In this document: positions 25,640 to 52,674 of the stretch, in pieces | Layout of the letters: each line of letters begins with the position of its first letter | Numbering within the stretch: the first letter of the stretch is position 1 | Assembly (NCBI GenBank): GCA_963662155.1 | Contig: OY759267.1 | Coordinates: 37,144,778 to 37,208,777 of the forward strand | Origin: Lamellibrachia columna | Taxonomy: Eukaryota; Annelida; Polychaeta; Sabellida; Siboglinidae | Length of the DNA stretch: 64,000 nt | Direction of reading: 5' to 3' | Translations under genes and position numbers: made by a program | The notes under the pieces: model-generated | Told to the model about the DNA's origin: nothing | The model's database searches: none | What the model saw: the letters and a program-made list of their open reading frames with translations, nothing else

Positions 25640-27122
25640 TCATTTTCTCGAGCCATTTCCATAATTATTTTGGTCAGCTAACTTTACATTTATCGAACGC
25701 GGGCAATTGCACGCAGGTTACACGATGTATCTTTGACAATTGTCACTGGTGCTTTCAACGACTACACGGCCTCCAGTTTTTATTGTGGACCCCTGCCCGG
25801 CCCCAGATAGGTAGGCCCTGTGGGCCGCCCGGCATAACTGTCGAGTTTCCGGGTCGACACGTCGCCTCTGTAACGCGTGCCACATTAGTTGAAATCGCCA
25901 TGATTGTTGTGGCGTGCATTTTGCGGGTAAGTTAGGCGAATGTTGCCCCACCACAACTTTAGCCAATCAGAATAGTAGTACTTTGAGGCCTAATAATTAT
26001 TGTATTTAGTGGTTTGTCACAGCTTGGTCTTGTTTTGTGAACGCTTTGAGCCAGACTTGTTGGCAAGTCATAAAGTTACAAGTCAAGTATCAAGTCATTG
26101 ACCTGCAAGTGAAGCTTTACCCTGAAGCCATCTCACCATGATTTCTGGCATATGAACGTAATCTCCGACCAAAAATAAAGGCTGTTTAGATTTGTTATAG
26201 TATGGCAAAAGTTTGAACATTTTCTAAATTTTATTAATTAAATGGTTTGTGCAGGATCTTCCAGAATTGTTTGCAGGGCCAGTAAACAAGACTCGTTTGA
26301 ACTTGATACGGATACTTTTCGATGGAGAATAGTATAATCTATTTAAACATAAATATAATTATGTTAACTTAACGTAATAACTTTTTTTAGTAGAATACTT
26401 TTATAAGAACACTTGAAGACACAAAAACAGTGACAATAGGATTTAAAAAATCCAAGTATAATGTAAAGCAGAAGTAACCTTCTCTTCCACAATGGCAACA
26501 AAGTGATATTCCTAACAGTAGCATCATATTCAATGGCAGTCAAAAGTCTGGGGTTCACAAAATATTTCTTATAACAACATTTGTTTTTAATGACATTATC
26601 ACATTTGAACTCAGGAGGAATGAAAGATTTGTTTGGTAAGAAATAAATAATAAACTCTCTTAACAACATAGATCTATTCATATTCCATCCCAGCAAAACA
26701 TCTCACATTGTAAAACCAAGGTTACACTACTTATTTGCCAAGCGAATCAAAGACTGTACACTGAAAGAATGTTTTAAAACTACACACAGTATATCAGTAA
26801 ATTTTCAGAGCAAACACTGACTGATCTTGCTTTCAAACTGTAATTCTTGCATCAGAATACACTGTTCCATCAAACCATTTCCAACTTTGACACAAACAAA
26901 TAACAGGCTGGCACTGCCACTAGTAAGATTAATTTCAGGCCAATGACTTCTTTTTATAACTGTTTTCTGCTACGATTAAGCAGTGTCCCAGGGGTAGACA
27001 TGTGGAAACTACTTTCATATGTGATGCATCAATCGGCACTGGAAGAAAACGAGGACAATTTTGACAGTATCCCCAGCAGTTTTGACAGTATCCCCAGCAG
27101 CCGTAAGAACAATGGGGTTGTC
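25640..27122. other. no supported gene; includes the likely PSMC2 3' untranslated region
   Basis: A GC-richer patch lies at about 25700-25940 with no recognised product. The part next to 27123 is immediately downstream of the PSMC2 stop on the minus strand and should contain its 3' untranslated region. Confidence 0.4.
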
Positions 27123-41418
<14,296 letters not shown>

Positions 41419-41549
41419 TTTGGTGGCTGCGATGATACAAAACCCAATGTAGTTTTCAGCCTCGTTATGGTGTCCCACGGAATTAGCTGATAAAAATGAC
41501 AGTCCTACATCACAACTGCGCAATCAGTCCTAAACTGGTGCCCACTCCA

Positions 41550-42239
41550 CCATGTGGCGCCACCGTTATTTCCGCAAGTTTTCGCTTCACGCCAGATTTT
41601 GTCTCATTTTGTGATCTCGGTGGATACGTCACTAATCCGATATGAAATCATATACCGGTCACTGGGAGTATAAATGTCTGACAAATGTTCACTTTTTCAA
41701 AGAAACATAATGCATAGGCAGGGGTTTTCGTATATCTAGTTCGACATTAATCGCCAGGTGGCTTTACTGGTACGGTGCATTTTGTAATTACGCCGTATTT
41801 CTGAATCTGAAGATCCCATTGCAGTTGTTGTATGTGGGTGCATCACAGAAGCCGATCACGGCTATTAAAGTGACGTTTGGGGTGTGAAGATAGTCCTTTG
41901 TCCGTAAAGTAAATAAAATACTTTATACAGCATAGTTAAAAAGAATAAAAACACGGAGATGGTTGCAACCCTCTGCCTTCCAACTGCAGACGAAAAGGCG
42001 TTGGGTGTGTATGCAGGTTGATGATGTCATCTGTGAGGGTGTTCCATTCGATGACGGTCTTTGCAAAGAATGAGCCTCTATATTGATCAGTCTTGGAAGG
42101 GGGAACTTTGAAGCAGCGGCTGTTATTGTTTGCTTGTCTTTGTATAATGTTGTGAGTTTGGTACCCCTCGTAAGTGGTGGGTTGGATCCTACGTCTGTTT
42201 CTGTTGGTTGCTGTGAGGAAGGCGTCCGCAGGTAGGGCT
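41550..42239. other. upstream of PSMC2, no supported feature
   Basis: Should include the PSMC2 promoter, but I see no clear TATA box or other element I can defend. Confidence 0.35.
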
Positions 42240-43545
42240 GGGACCAGGCCTTGAGCTACAACATTGTCAGCCTGAGTTGCCTGCGTCGTTCTTCCAAGGG
42301 TGGGAGGTTGAGGAAGTTAATCATCCTGCCAATACATCCAGGCTCCCGAGATATGTAGTCTCTAGTGATGAAGCGTGAAGCCTGACGTTGAATGCGTTCA
42401 AGCTTTTCCGTGTCTTGTTTGAGGTAGGGATACACTACCGCCCCATATTCCAGGGTGGATCTAACGAGAGCGATGCACGCAAGGCGTCGACACTCCTGAG
42501 AGCAGTTCCGGAGGTTCCGGTGTAGGAAGCCCAGCGGTAATCCAGCTTTCTTGCCAAGACCGGTGATGTGTGGTGACCACTTCAGGTCGGCAGAGATCTG
42601 GATGTCGAGGTAGGGGTTTTGCTCTACATGTTGGAGAATGGTGCCCCCGAGGCTATAGTAGAAGTGCGATCTGGGTTTGGTGGAGAGGACGTAGCACTTC
42701 TGCGCGTTGAAGCGCACCCTCCACTGGGTTGCCCATTCCTCGAGGCTCTTGAGGTCGGACTGCAGGGTGAGGAGCGGACGTCCCGATAAAGCCGGCTGTC
42801 GTCCGCGAAGAGTTGTACTTTGGACTCAGTGGTGTCCGTCAGATCATTGATGTAGCACAGGAAAAGTAATGGGCCCAACACTGTACCTTGGGGGATGCCG
42901 GACTCTACTGCCACCTCTTCGGAGGCCTCTCCCTCCGTGACCACTCTCATCATGCGTTTGGTCAAGAAGTTGGTCAGCCAGATGTGGACAGTGCCGCGCA
43001 CGTTGTAGTGGTCCATCTTGTGGAGTAACCTGTTGTGGGGCACTGTGTCGAAGACCTTGCTAAAATCCAGAATGACGATGTCGTTTTGGTGGCCAGTATC
43101 ATGTGATAAGAGAATGTCCTGCATGGCGGTGAGCAGCTGTGTTTCGCATGAGTGGCCTTTCCTTAATCCGTGGTTTCGGCTGTTCTTGTCGTGGTTGTGG
43201 AGGTGACGATAGACGATATACTCAAGCAGCTTACACGCGACTGATGTCAATGAGACTGGGCGGTAGTTATCTGCTTTGTTCCTGTCACTCTTCTTAAATA
43301 CAGGGAAACGTTCACACTCAACCAGTCCACTGGTAGTTGCCCTGTCTCAATCTATGTGTTGTAGATTGCTGCGAGTGAGGGGGCAATAGCATCGGCGCAA
43401 GTTTTCAGGATCCGATTTAGAATGTTGTCTGGGCCTGATGTCTTGGCAGGATTGAGGTTTCCGAGCAGCATAGCGACTCCTTCTGTCGTGATGGTGAGGC
43501 TGTCGATAGTGGCGAAAGGCACACCTTTCAACTCAGGGGGTGGCG
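42240..43545 (-). mobile_element. non-LTR reverse transcriptase remnant (element B)
   Basis: The minus strand reads NLNPAKTSGPDNILNRILK, VACKLLEYIVYRHLHNH, ILDFSKVFDTVPHNRLL, SGIPQGTVLGPLLF, LFADDSRLYRDV (catalytic ADD), then after a frameshift near 42720 RFNAQKCYVLSTK, LGGTILQHVEQNPYLDIQIS and ERIQRQASRFI. At least two frameshifts or stops. A different family from the CR1-like copy at 35.8 kb. Confidence 0.88.
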
Positions 43546-44230
43546 CACTGTCACGATGGTAAAACATTTGATGTTTCTTGCAGATGTCAGCAATGGGTGT
43601 CGTGTGTGCGTTGAACATCACTCGTCCAAGTACTGAACTCTGAGGTACACCGTGGTGGATGGGAATTGCGTTCGAAGAAGACGAACCAATCATAACACGA
43701 TGGGATCTAAAAGTTTGATTTAAATCAATGTTGACTCGTGAAACCAGAGTGCTCAACAATTTGTCAATGTCAGTTGTGTCGAATGCAGCTCTCGTGTCTA
43801 GAACCAGCATGACATTGCTTCCAGAGGCAAGGTTGCGCACGATGTCGTCTTGAACTTTCATCAGAGCTGTTTCTATGGAATGATGTTGTCATTAAGCTGA
43901 CTGCATTTTTGTCATGCGGCTTATTCGTCGCCATGTGCAGATTAATGCGTTTGAGAACAACTTGCTCGATAAATGTTCCAATGAGAGCGAGGTTGGAGAT
44001 GGGACGATAGTTCTTCAGTTCGTCTTGGTCGAGTGAGGCTTTCTTCAGTAACGGTGTCGCCAGAGCAGTTTCAGTGTTTTGGGAACACTTCTGTTTCAAT
44101 GACGCATTTACTATGCTGACGAAAGTGTGTAACGTTACCGGTAAGGTAGTTTTAAGTAGCCATGTTGGTAGCACATCAAGAGGACAGCACTTGGTTGATA
44201 AGGACAGGATGATCGTCTGCAGCTGATCTT
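43546..44230 (-). mobile_element. non-LTR reverse transcriptase remnant (element A), fused to element B
   Basis: The minus strand reads VPTWLLKTTLPVTLHTFVS, ELKNYRPISNLALIGTFIEQ, then after a frameshift VMLVLDTRAAFDT and IHHGVPQSSVLGRVMFNAHT, and stops just before the catalytic ADD box. It is joined in frame to the start of element B within one open stretch (43352-43861), so two partial elements look like one gene. Confidence 0.82.
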
Positions 44231-46368
44231 TGTCAGTTGGACAGAGATCGTATCTTTCCGTCGTTCGATATTGGTGAGTAGTTCAATTAGACCAACTTTT
44301 CTAGTTACTTGTTTGTTCTCGATAGATGAAATAACTGGTAGTCGTTTCGAATATTAATTCCATTTGCAAAAGTGTCTTCAGATTTTTTTGAAAACAACAT
44401 ATTATATTACGTAAGGCAAAAACCACACCTACAAGTATACCATCCACACGAATGGACGTATGTCTATATGATAATCGGGCCAATCGACAAGAACCCATCA
44501 TCGCTAGCCATGGGTGGTAGTAGTACTACAGTACCCCTGACAGATCAACCTGATGACAGGTGGAATTGTTAGTTTATTCCACGCATTGTGCGGATATACA
44601 CTGAATCTCTACATGTTATGTTAAGTACGACATGGAACGCTATAGGTTATATTAATAGTGTGAAGCGTCGGTGGCTGTTGGTGTAAAAATACGACATATT
44701 TCACTTTATCGGACGAAAATGTACGCAACTATTAGTAATAATCACCACGTCATGTTTATGCATTTTATATGTTGCGTCTTGCCTTATAGTGAGGCTGTCG
44801 AACAAACACCATGCCGATTTCGTGTGGGGGAGTCTTTTTGCGAAACTTGTTTTGTCGTTTCATCAAAGCAACATTTCTAACAATTTGTTTGCACCCAATC
44901 GATGAAATGATTGTTAGTCGTTTAGAATATCAATCCGTGGCACAAAAGTATCTATTTGATGCAATGTGATGTCTTCGAGGCATTGATGTGTTGCTGTAGA
45001 CACCAAACGTAAACCATGAACAACATGGCCGCAACCACACGATCATAACATCAAATGAAATACAAATTAATCGGTTGTCACTGTAATTCTAAAGCGAAAA
45101 GAGTCGATACGTGGTATTTACATATTCGTTTTAGCTGCAGCTATCCAACATGACTTAACAAGGAAACAATGCCTATCTTGGAACGTATGCAAATTCGAAA
45201 CATTGCACTTTTGCAGACGCACATGTCGGTTCCGCTGGCGAATTTCCACGCCTGCGATGATGTTCCCGTTTCTAATCGAAACCGAACACTTTTTAGATAG
45301 AACTTCATTTATTTGGTCACACATTTATGAGCCACTCATTAGACAACAAGTGCAGCCGAGGAGATCCTCTGGCCCTGTTTTTTTTGGCGAGGACCACTTT
45401 AGTACACTTAGCCTTAGCAGGCTTAGCAGGAGCCTTAGCCTAGCTCAGCCTGGCTTAGCCTTAGCTTAGGCATCTTACCCTAGGCCTAGTACAGTTACTC
45501 AGCAAAACAAACAAACACACAAAAACGCTTGTCTTTTATAATTATATTAACCAAATCAACAGAAACATTATTTGTAATGCAAAGAACAGTGACTGAATGT
45601 ATAACTGAGTTAATTATAGCATAATAAGGCAAATACACAATCACTGTGTCTATGAATAAGAATTACGCAGTGATATATTGGAATATTTATGAAACATTGC
45701 TGGTTTAACATGTATAGCATATCAAATATATATTATATAACAAGATTTTTTAGAATACTGCTGTGAGTCGTGAGATTACATATACCAGTGTAGTGTTTCT
45801 ACTTTTAATTATGGGTTAAGTGATATACTGTATAACACATAATGACTTCATGATATAATAGTGAAAATTGAGGTGTGTAGATTTAGCAAATGGGACCATA
45901 ACATTTTTCACAATATATTTTCATAATATGGGTTGGTGCCAGTGGGACAATAAGCGAAAGCTTAAGAAAATTGCTGCTAGAACTTCTTGATCAGTGTTGT
46001 AGGATGAAGGACTAGGCTCACGTTAACCATTTGCCAATGGGTAAGAAATATTATGTTTGGCTAAAAGAATGGAAGACTTTTTGGCTGGGAAAAAGTTAAT
46101 GTCTAAGACAAACAATCACATCAAATGGCTAAACGTTAAAAAAATGTTGCAGTGAGCCCAGAAGAGATAAATTATTAAATTTGACATGTCAAAGCTCTAT
46201 TTTTGGAAACCACTTACATGTTTAAACAGTATCATCAATCTTATTACAGATACAAGCGAAAACAAGAATGGATGGAACAGTGACATTTGCAACAACCTGA
46301 TGAAAAACCAATACGATGTGATTTATTTATGGGTTGTGCCAGACTGCAACATTTGTCTCACAAGGAAT
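44231..46368. other. intergenic, no supported gene; possible RANGRF leader region
   Basis: Mostly AT-rich. A GC-richer zone near 45200-45480 ends in AGCCTTAGC-type repeats (CCTTAGCAGGCTTAGC, about 45408-45475). An untranslated first exon of RANGRF could lie here but cannot be shown. Confidence 0.35.
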
Positions 46369-46436
46369 ATGCCTGTACACCAATTATTTGGAGGAAGCAT
46401 GAGTATATCTCTGCCAGCATTTGCTGTAGATGTCAG
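46369..46436 (+). CDS. RANGRF: RANGRF exon 1
   Basis: [18 protein letters not shown], ends phase 2 at GTCAG/GTAGGA. An open frame continues upstream, so a slightly longer N-terminus or upstream exon is possible. Confidence 0.75.
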
Positions 46437-49226
46437 GTAGGAATATCAACAATTACTGAACAGCATAGGCATGATATATTTTGTATGCTGCCAATATAAA
46501 TGAGAACAATGCATTATTACATAATACTTGTTTCAATGTTAAAAGTAAGGCTCATCATTTGCAGATAAGGACCACAATACCGAATTTTAACACAATAAAC
46601 AAACCATGTATGTTTTTGTAGGCAAACACGTGTATGTTTTGTAAACATACAGGGACCCACCACTGGGATTCCTGCAGGGCAGTCGTCACACAGGAATCCC
46701 CACATTATGTGGCCACATTAAAGTGCTTCCCGAAACATAATGGAGTCATAGCAATATAGGAAATAAACTCATCAAAACCTTCAAAATATTAAGTGAAGTA
46801 GGAATTTTAGGGATAGCACCCCCCAGGCCTTATGGGAAAATGTGTATTATTTTGATGATATTGTTTACAGAACCTAGTAATCACTTCAGTAATAATTATA
46901 TAAACTTGTGTATTTGCTTGGCAGCACGCTGAGAGACATACCGGACAATCAGGAGGTGTTTGTGCACTCAACCACAGACCAGAGCATTATTGTAGAAATA
47001 CTGCAGTATTTAGATGAGGGTGACGAACAAGCCGTCAGGTACCTACAGCAATTGACAGTCATTGTTGTGTGGATACTTTGGTTATTTGTGGAAAAGGTCA
47101 AGAAGTTTGAATTTGATATACGTTAAGATATATTTCATTAGCTTTTTACAATATGAGCTAGAACATATTTAACCAGCCTCCTGTTTTTATTTGTGGAATA
47201 CATGTATTTTGTTCAAATTTTGCAATTCATCTAATAATCATGCATTCTTTCTGGCAAAATAGTTGGCGTCTATGGATTCTTTTTGAAGTTGTTCCCCTCT
47301 AACTGTCAAATTTAAACAAAGAAAACAGCTCAACATTTAGGCATGATTCAGAGTAATCATGCCACATTATTTACATCTTCTGACTGTAACCTGTCGTTCA
47401 GATATAGGTGGAGGTGAAGTAAAAATTTTATTTTATTGCATTTTAATGATATTTGTGCTGTGTCTTTTGAAGGAGTCACTTTGACAGTCTTGCATCTGAC
47501 AACGAGTGCGAACCAGATAACTATGAAGTGAAGAGCATTGAACAGCTCCAAGACATCACAATGCACCAGTACGCACTGCCTCCCACAGTTGCAGGTTTTT
47601 TTAATAGTTCTAGGCTACCCGCAATAACCTGGTGCCTGTGGTGGATAATATAACACTATGTATGTCAATGCCCATCTTGTACTTAAAAAATTTAGAGAGT
47701 TAGATTTGTTGACAAACTGTTCAATCACGTTCCTGAGGTGTGTATGCAGGTTATTTACTTGGGTCTGTTTGTTCGCTGGTGGCGTGGCCATCGACAAAAG
47801 CTCTCCTCTGTGTCCTGTTCTGTGATATCATTATTATTTAATTCCAGGTGTAGCCCATTGTCTTAAGTTCTGTTCCCACATTTCACCGCCAGATGTTTCT
47901 GGGCCTTCCTCTTGCCTTGGGGGTTCCATGTTAGTGCTTGCCTGGTGATACTGGTTGGGGATTTTCGTAGTGTATGACCAATCCACCTCCGTTTTCTCTT
48001 ATTGATATTTTTTTTTCACTACAGAATGTTGTTGCTATCTTTGTCAGACCATTTGTAATTCATAATTCTACGCAGGCATCTATTGATGAAAGACATGTTT
48101 GCAGATGCCAGTCTGCTTACTCGTTGGTTGGCACGCAGAGAGTGGCCAAGTTCCACGAGTCGGCGGAGAATGAAGTGAACGTCTACATGGGCCTCTTCCG
48201 ACTGCCCCAGCATCGAGCTGATCTCGTCGTTACATTCAACGACCCACACTTTATCAGGTACAACCACATTTTACTAACTTTTTTTTCACAATGCTGACTT
48301 TGATGTTGCAGGTTGCCCTGCCACAGTGACTGTTCATAGTGGTTCTTTTATATACCTTGTTTGAAATAGGACCCATATTTTATACATTGTAAACAGTATG
48401 TATAGATACAAACTTTGTATTTGAGCCATTTTCTGTTGTCATTGTTGTGGTATTGAGGAAGTATATTGACAATGTTATACTCTTTACCTATATATAAAGC
48501 ATGTTGAGTACATTTAGTAGATGCCACACAAACAATTATAATGTGTTGTCTTATTGCATTTTGAGTTTTTCCCTCACATTCTGATATGAATGCTGTATTA
48601 AGGAATACAGAGGCATACTCTAAATTCATCTGTCTAATGGTGAAAAATCATTAATTTAGTTCAAAGCTTTGTTGAGACATGCACATTGAAAATTCTTCTT
48701 TCGAACGGATTATGCAAACACAGGTATAAAAGTTATCCATCATAGAAACAATGCTTTAATCAACCGACTACACGCAGAGTTCACACTTAAACCTGGAGCA
48801 TTATTTAATTACAAGTTTTCACGTATTCACATATTGGAAATGGCCAACCAATAGTGGTATTAATAACTGTAAAAATTACAAAGCAATTTAGTGTCAAACA
48901 TGTTTATTCGGCTTGTCAAGTTGGCTTGGTTTATTGTCTTAAAAAGGTTGACAATTTGAATGAAGTCTTGTGAGATTGTGGTAACCACGACCTACACAGA
49001 ATAATAATTTAACATCATATGCAGAGTGCTGGAAAATAACTGGAACTAGAATATGTAGAAAACAACATAGTTAAAGAAACTGCAGCTATTGTCATTTATT
49101 TGCAGTCCAGACAGCAGCAGTCACAGTTCAACGGACGAGCCAACCGGTGACCAGAGGTGGACGTTTGAACAGTTCAAGGAATCACTGTCCAGTGTAAACC
49201 TGCTCAATCCTGGCTTATTTGGTTGA
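46369..49226 (+). CDS. RANGRF: Ran guanine nucleotide release factor (MOG1 homologue), five exons
   Basis: Joined plus-strand exons: 46369-46436, 46925-47038, 47473-47587, 48112-48257, 49106-49226; 564 nt, 187 residues (human 186). MOG1 binds nuclear Ran and promotes nucleotide release, supporting nuclear protein import; the vertebrate protein also aids sodium-channel trafficking. Visible conservation: [18 protein letters not shown] at the N-terminus, [51 protein letters not shown] and the C-terminal [10 protein letters not shown] with NPGLFG. The start is the first Met before LFGG; human has a few more residues. The exon 3 donor (CACA/GTTGCA) was chosen because the better-looking GCAG/GTTTTT seven bases on breaks the frame with exon 4. 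No disruption seen. Confidence 0.9.
46925..47038 (+). CDS. RANGRF: RANGRF exon 2
   Basis: [20 protein letters not shown] through [12 protein letters not shown]. Acceptor GCTTGGCAG, donor GTCAG/GTACCT. Confidence 0.92.
47473..47587 (+). CDS. RANGRF: RANGRF exon 3
   Basis: [20 protein letters not shown] through YALPPT. Acceptor CTTTTGAAG. The 3' end is uncertain by seven bases (47587 or 47594); only 47587 keeps frame with exon 4. Confidence 0.75.
48112..48257 (+). CDS. RANGRF: RANGRF exon 4
   Basis: [20 protein letters not shown] through TFNDPHFI. Acceptor GATGCCAG, donor ATCAG/GTACAA. Confidence 0.88.
49106..49226 (+). CDS. RANGRF: RANGRF exon 5 and stop
   Basis: [15 protein letters not shown], then [14 protein letters not shown] and NLLNPGLFG, stop TGA at 49224-49226. 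Acceptor TTTGCAG. Confidence 0.93.
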
Positions 49227-49545
49227 CCAGTGGTTTAACCAAATGATCACATGACTGTCCACCACAAATACATGAGAGGCCAGTAGAGCACAATGTATCC
49301 AGGTTCACCCAAACACGGGCTGGTCGAGTCACTAGTTGAAGAACTGTGGATTCGTGCTTCATAAACTTGTTCACTAGTTAGTGATATTAGGAATTAAGGT
49401 TTTACTTGATTATAGCTGAACAGCTGCCAGTTACCTACAGTTGATAAACATTTAATGAAGGTGCAGACTTTTAAAATAACGCTGCCAAGTCTCTGAGATG
49501 TCAGATAAGTCACTGTCTATAAATTTGATTTGATGTTAGATAACA

Positions 49546-49551
49546 AATAAA
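49546..49551 (+). terminator. RANGRF: candidate RANGRF polyadenylation signal
   Basis: AATAAA 320 nt downstream of the RANGRF stop, in AT-rich sequence, the first canonical hexamer seen after the stop. Confidence 0.5.
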
Positions 49552-49724
49552 TGTGATGAATGTTTATAATTTGGAAATGTTATCTAAGATTATGACATTA
49601 CAAAATTATTTCAGCATAAACAGTTCATAGCCAGCATTATACTGATGGTTAAATATGTGCACGTTTCGATTGAGCAATTGGGTGGGTGGGTACATGCATG
49701 CGCACATGCATAACATGTATAACA

Positions 49725-49788
<64 letters not shown>

Positions 49789-50164
49789 CAGAGGGATAAG
49801 GAGAGGGAGAGGGAGGAAGAAAAAGAGAGGGGGGAGAGGGAGAGGGAGAGGGAGAGGTTGACATCATGCTACATACCACTCGTAGGATTCGCCCGCCATA
49901 ACCCCCGAACATTAAGGAAATTGGGATTTGACTGCTTCACGGCATTACACATTTCAAGTGGTGGTAATGGCCAGTCATTGATCGCTCATGCATCAACACT
50001 GGCTATTATGCCGAACGCATCAACATAATAACTCGCCAGGCGGTGTTGACATTGAGGGGTACCAGGTTTAGGGGCGTTTCTTAAAAATACACGTTTGTCA
50101 TATTCTCGAATAGCCCGTGTGAGGCAAGTTAGTTGATGATTAGTGTAATGTAAACATAGAAAAT
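49552..50164. repeat. intergenic, with (GCAC)n and purine-rich microsatellites at 49724-49858
   Basis: About 16 units of CGCA followed by (CA)n and then a GGGAGA-type tract to about 49858. The rest is unique, with no gene seen. Confidence 0.85.
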
Positions 50165-51035
50165 ACATGATTAAATGGTGGACTGGATAATGAGAAACAC
50201 AACAGCAGGAAATAAAACGGGGATAAGATGGAACTTCACGTCAAAACTAGAGGACCTGGACTTTGCCGACGACATAGCACTCATGTCATCATGGTACACA
50301 CGCATGCAAACAAAGACAAGACAACTGAATCAGTTTGGAGCAAGGACAGGTCTAAGAATAAATAAAAAGAAAACTCAAGTATTGAGAATAAACAGCAAGT
50401 GTGAAAACAGAATTCTAATTGATGATCAAGAGCTAAAGGAAATGGACAAGTATAGCTACCTGGGTGCTAACGTCAGTAAGCAAAGAGGAGGCGGCGATTA
50501 TTTTTAATATAATTCGTAAAGCTAGGAGTTTGAAGCTTAAACAAATATTGAGTTCCAATATATATACATTGAAATCTAAATTGAGGATTTTTAACACACT
50601 TGTTAAGTCAGTGTTGTTGTAAGGAAGTGAAACATGGAAAATAAGTGAAGGCGAAAGAAAGTTAGAGACATTTTTTCAAGTGCTTCATACGAATCCTACA
50701 AATTAGATGGCCATACGTTGTATTGCAAAATAAAATTGAAGACAATCAGCACCGAGGTCAACTTAAGAAGATGGAAGTGGGTAGGACATATCCTACGAAT
50801 GGACAAGAAAAGCAAATGTGGGACGGCGTTGACCTGGATTCCCGAAGGTAGAAGAAAGGTTGGTCGACCAAAGGCAACGTGGCCATCAACTTTTGAAAAC
50901 GAAAGACACGTCCTGGGGGTGAAACTGCTGGAACGAGGCCCGACATGTAGCACCTGACAGAGTGAGCTGGAGGAGATCCAGACTTCGGCCTTATGGGCCA
51001 CTTGGCCCGAAGAGGATAGGTGAAGTGAGGTGACA
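50165..51035 (+). mobile_element. RTE-like endonuclease-reverse transcriptase 3' fragment
   Basis: Reads, with frameshifts and stops, LEDLDFADDIALMSS (catalytic ADD), RINKKKTQVLRIN, MDKYSYLGANVSK, LRIFNTLVKSVLL, and the C-terminal RRWKWVGHILRM with GRRKVGRPKATW typical of RTE-type elements. The 5' part is missing. Pseudogenic. Confidence 0.82.
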
Positions 51036-52674
51036 TGACTAAGCCCCAAGAAACGCTACAATGACCACAAATAACAACATCAATTGTAGTGTCGCCCCTG
51101 ATCAGGATTTATCGTGCACACATCTGTGTAATATTAGCTCTGTTTCGTCGATCAGAGTGATGGAGGTTCTCTGTCTTTGGTGAGATGTTTATCGCCGTAA
51201 TGGAGATTACTGATACGAAGTCTCCGCAGATGTAACAGGAATATAATAACGACCTAACGACCAATACAACAACCCTTGACAGACCACTGGGCAGTGGTGT
51301 CGCAGATATAATGAACCTCTTCAGCTCTGTGCAAAAAAGTGTCCTTTTATTCTTGGGCATCGTCTCTGTTTTGTTTGTCTTTGTTCTTTTTTCAGACTTA
51401 AGGTTGTTTCGAAGGTTTCGTCTATCTGCAGAGAATACATTTTACCTACACACGAATAAACGTACGCGCATAAACGCACGCACGCACACACGCACGCACA
51501 CACAGGCGGACCTAATGCTTTTAATCTAATAACCGAGAGAACCTTTGTGCGCACAAATTAGGCCCACCGTATTCCTTTGTTAAACTCTGAACACGGCAGA
51601 TGAGTTCATTTCGATGTCTTGTCATTAACTGACACTACTGGCGACTTGACGACTTGGGCAATAATTATTTATCGATTGTCAACAGCATGACTGTTCAAGC
51701 AGACGGCGGCTGGACCTCGGTGCACTAGGTGGAAGCTGGTGAGCCGGCCACCTACGCACGTCTGGCAAGTGTTAACACATCGCTGTCAAACGCTTGCATT
51801 ATTAGATCAAGTTTCAATCAAATTTAGACATAGGCTCCAACGTTTACGGTTTACCCGTAAGTCTTAGGCCCTACGTGTTTTCAAAAATGTCACCGTCTTA
51901 TCTTGAATGAGCATGGCGGAAATCACTTTGGATAGGTCACGTGATTAGAAACAGTGTCACTGTTGCAACACACAAATGGCTAAAGCCAAGTCGGATTATA
52001 CTAAATCCTGTAGCAAGCCGTCTAGGGTCTCACATTGAGTCAAATTGCATGTCTAATGTATTACAGTCGGCTTATGATGTTACTCTAAATATGGACAAGA
52101 AGAACAAGAAGTTTATTTTTGACCCACAAAAATAACAAATAATGAAACAATAGAGATATGCATTTACACAAATAAAATATATACACATATATAATAATAT
52201 TAGTGTGCATACATCTTTATTTAAAACCAGTATAGATAACTATAATTAATTAAAACAAAAACCTTTTAATGTTAAAACAAGTAGAGATCAGTGGCTCCCA
52301 TTAAGACATACTGTCGCTATCACAGGAGTCACTCCAGTTATGACAAATAATAATTTTATTTTTTTGGCCTTTTTAATTACATGTCTATCTCAATTATACA
52401 AGCATGTTGATTTTATCTGGCAGTAAGTGTTTTTTTATATCTGCTAATATAATCAAGTGTGTGTATGTACTTGAATATTATAGTTTCCATCCATTTATGA
52501 ATAATTAGCGGTGCTGATTTTGGTGACATAAATAACAGTTTGGAAGTGTACATGTGTCTTTATATGTTTGCAGAAGAAAGTTTTAATTAAATAAATTGTA
52601 AAGCCTCGCATGCTATGAGTATATATATTTTCTTTCACCATATCAGGAGTGTTGTTTATAACTTCTTTTGCTAT
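51036..52674. other. intergenic, no supported gene
   Basis: Contains a short CGCACGCACACA simple repeat at about 51470-51505 and nothing else recognised. Confidence 0.4.
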
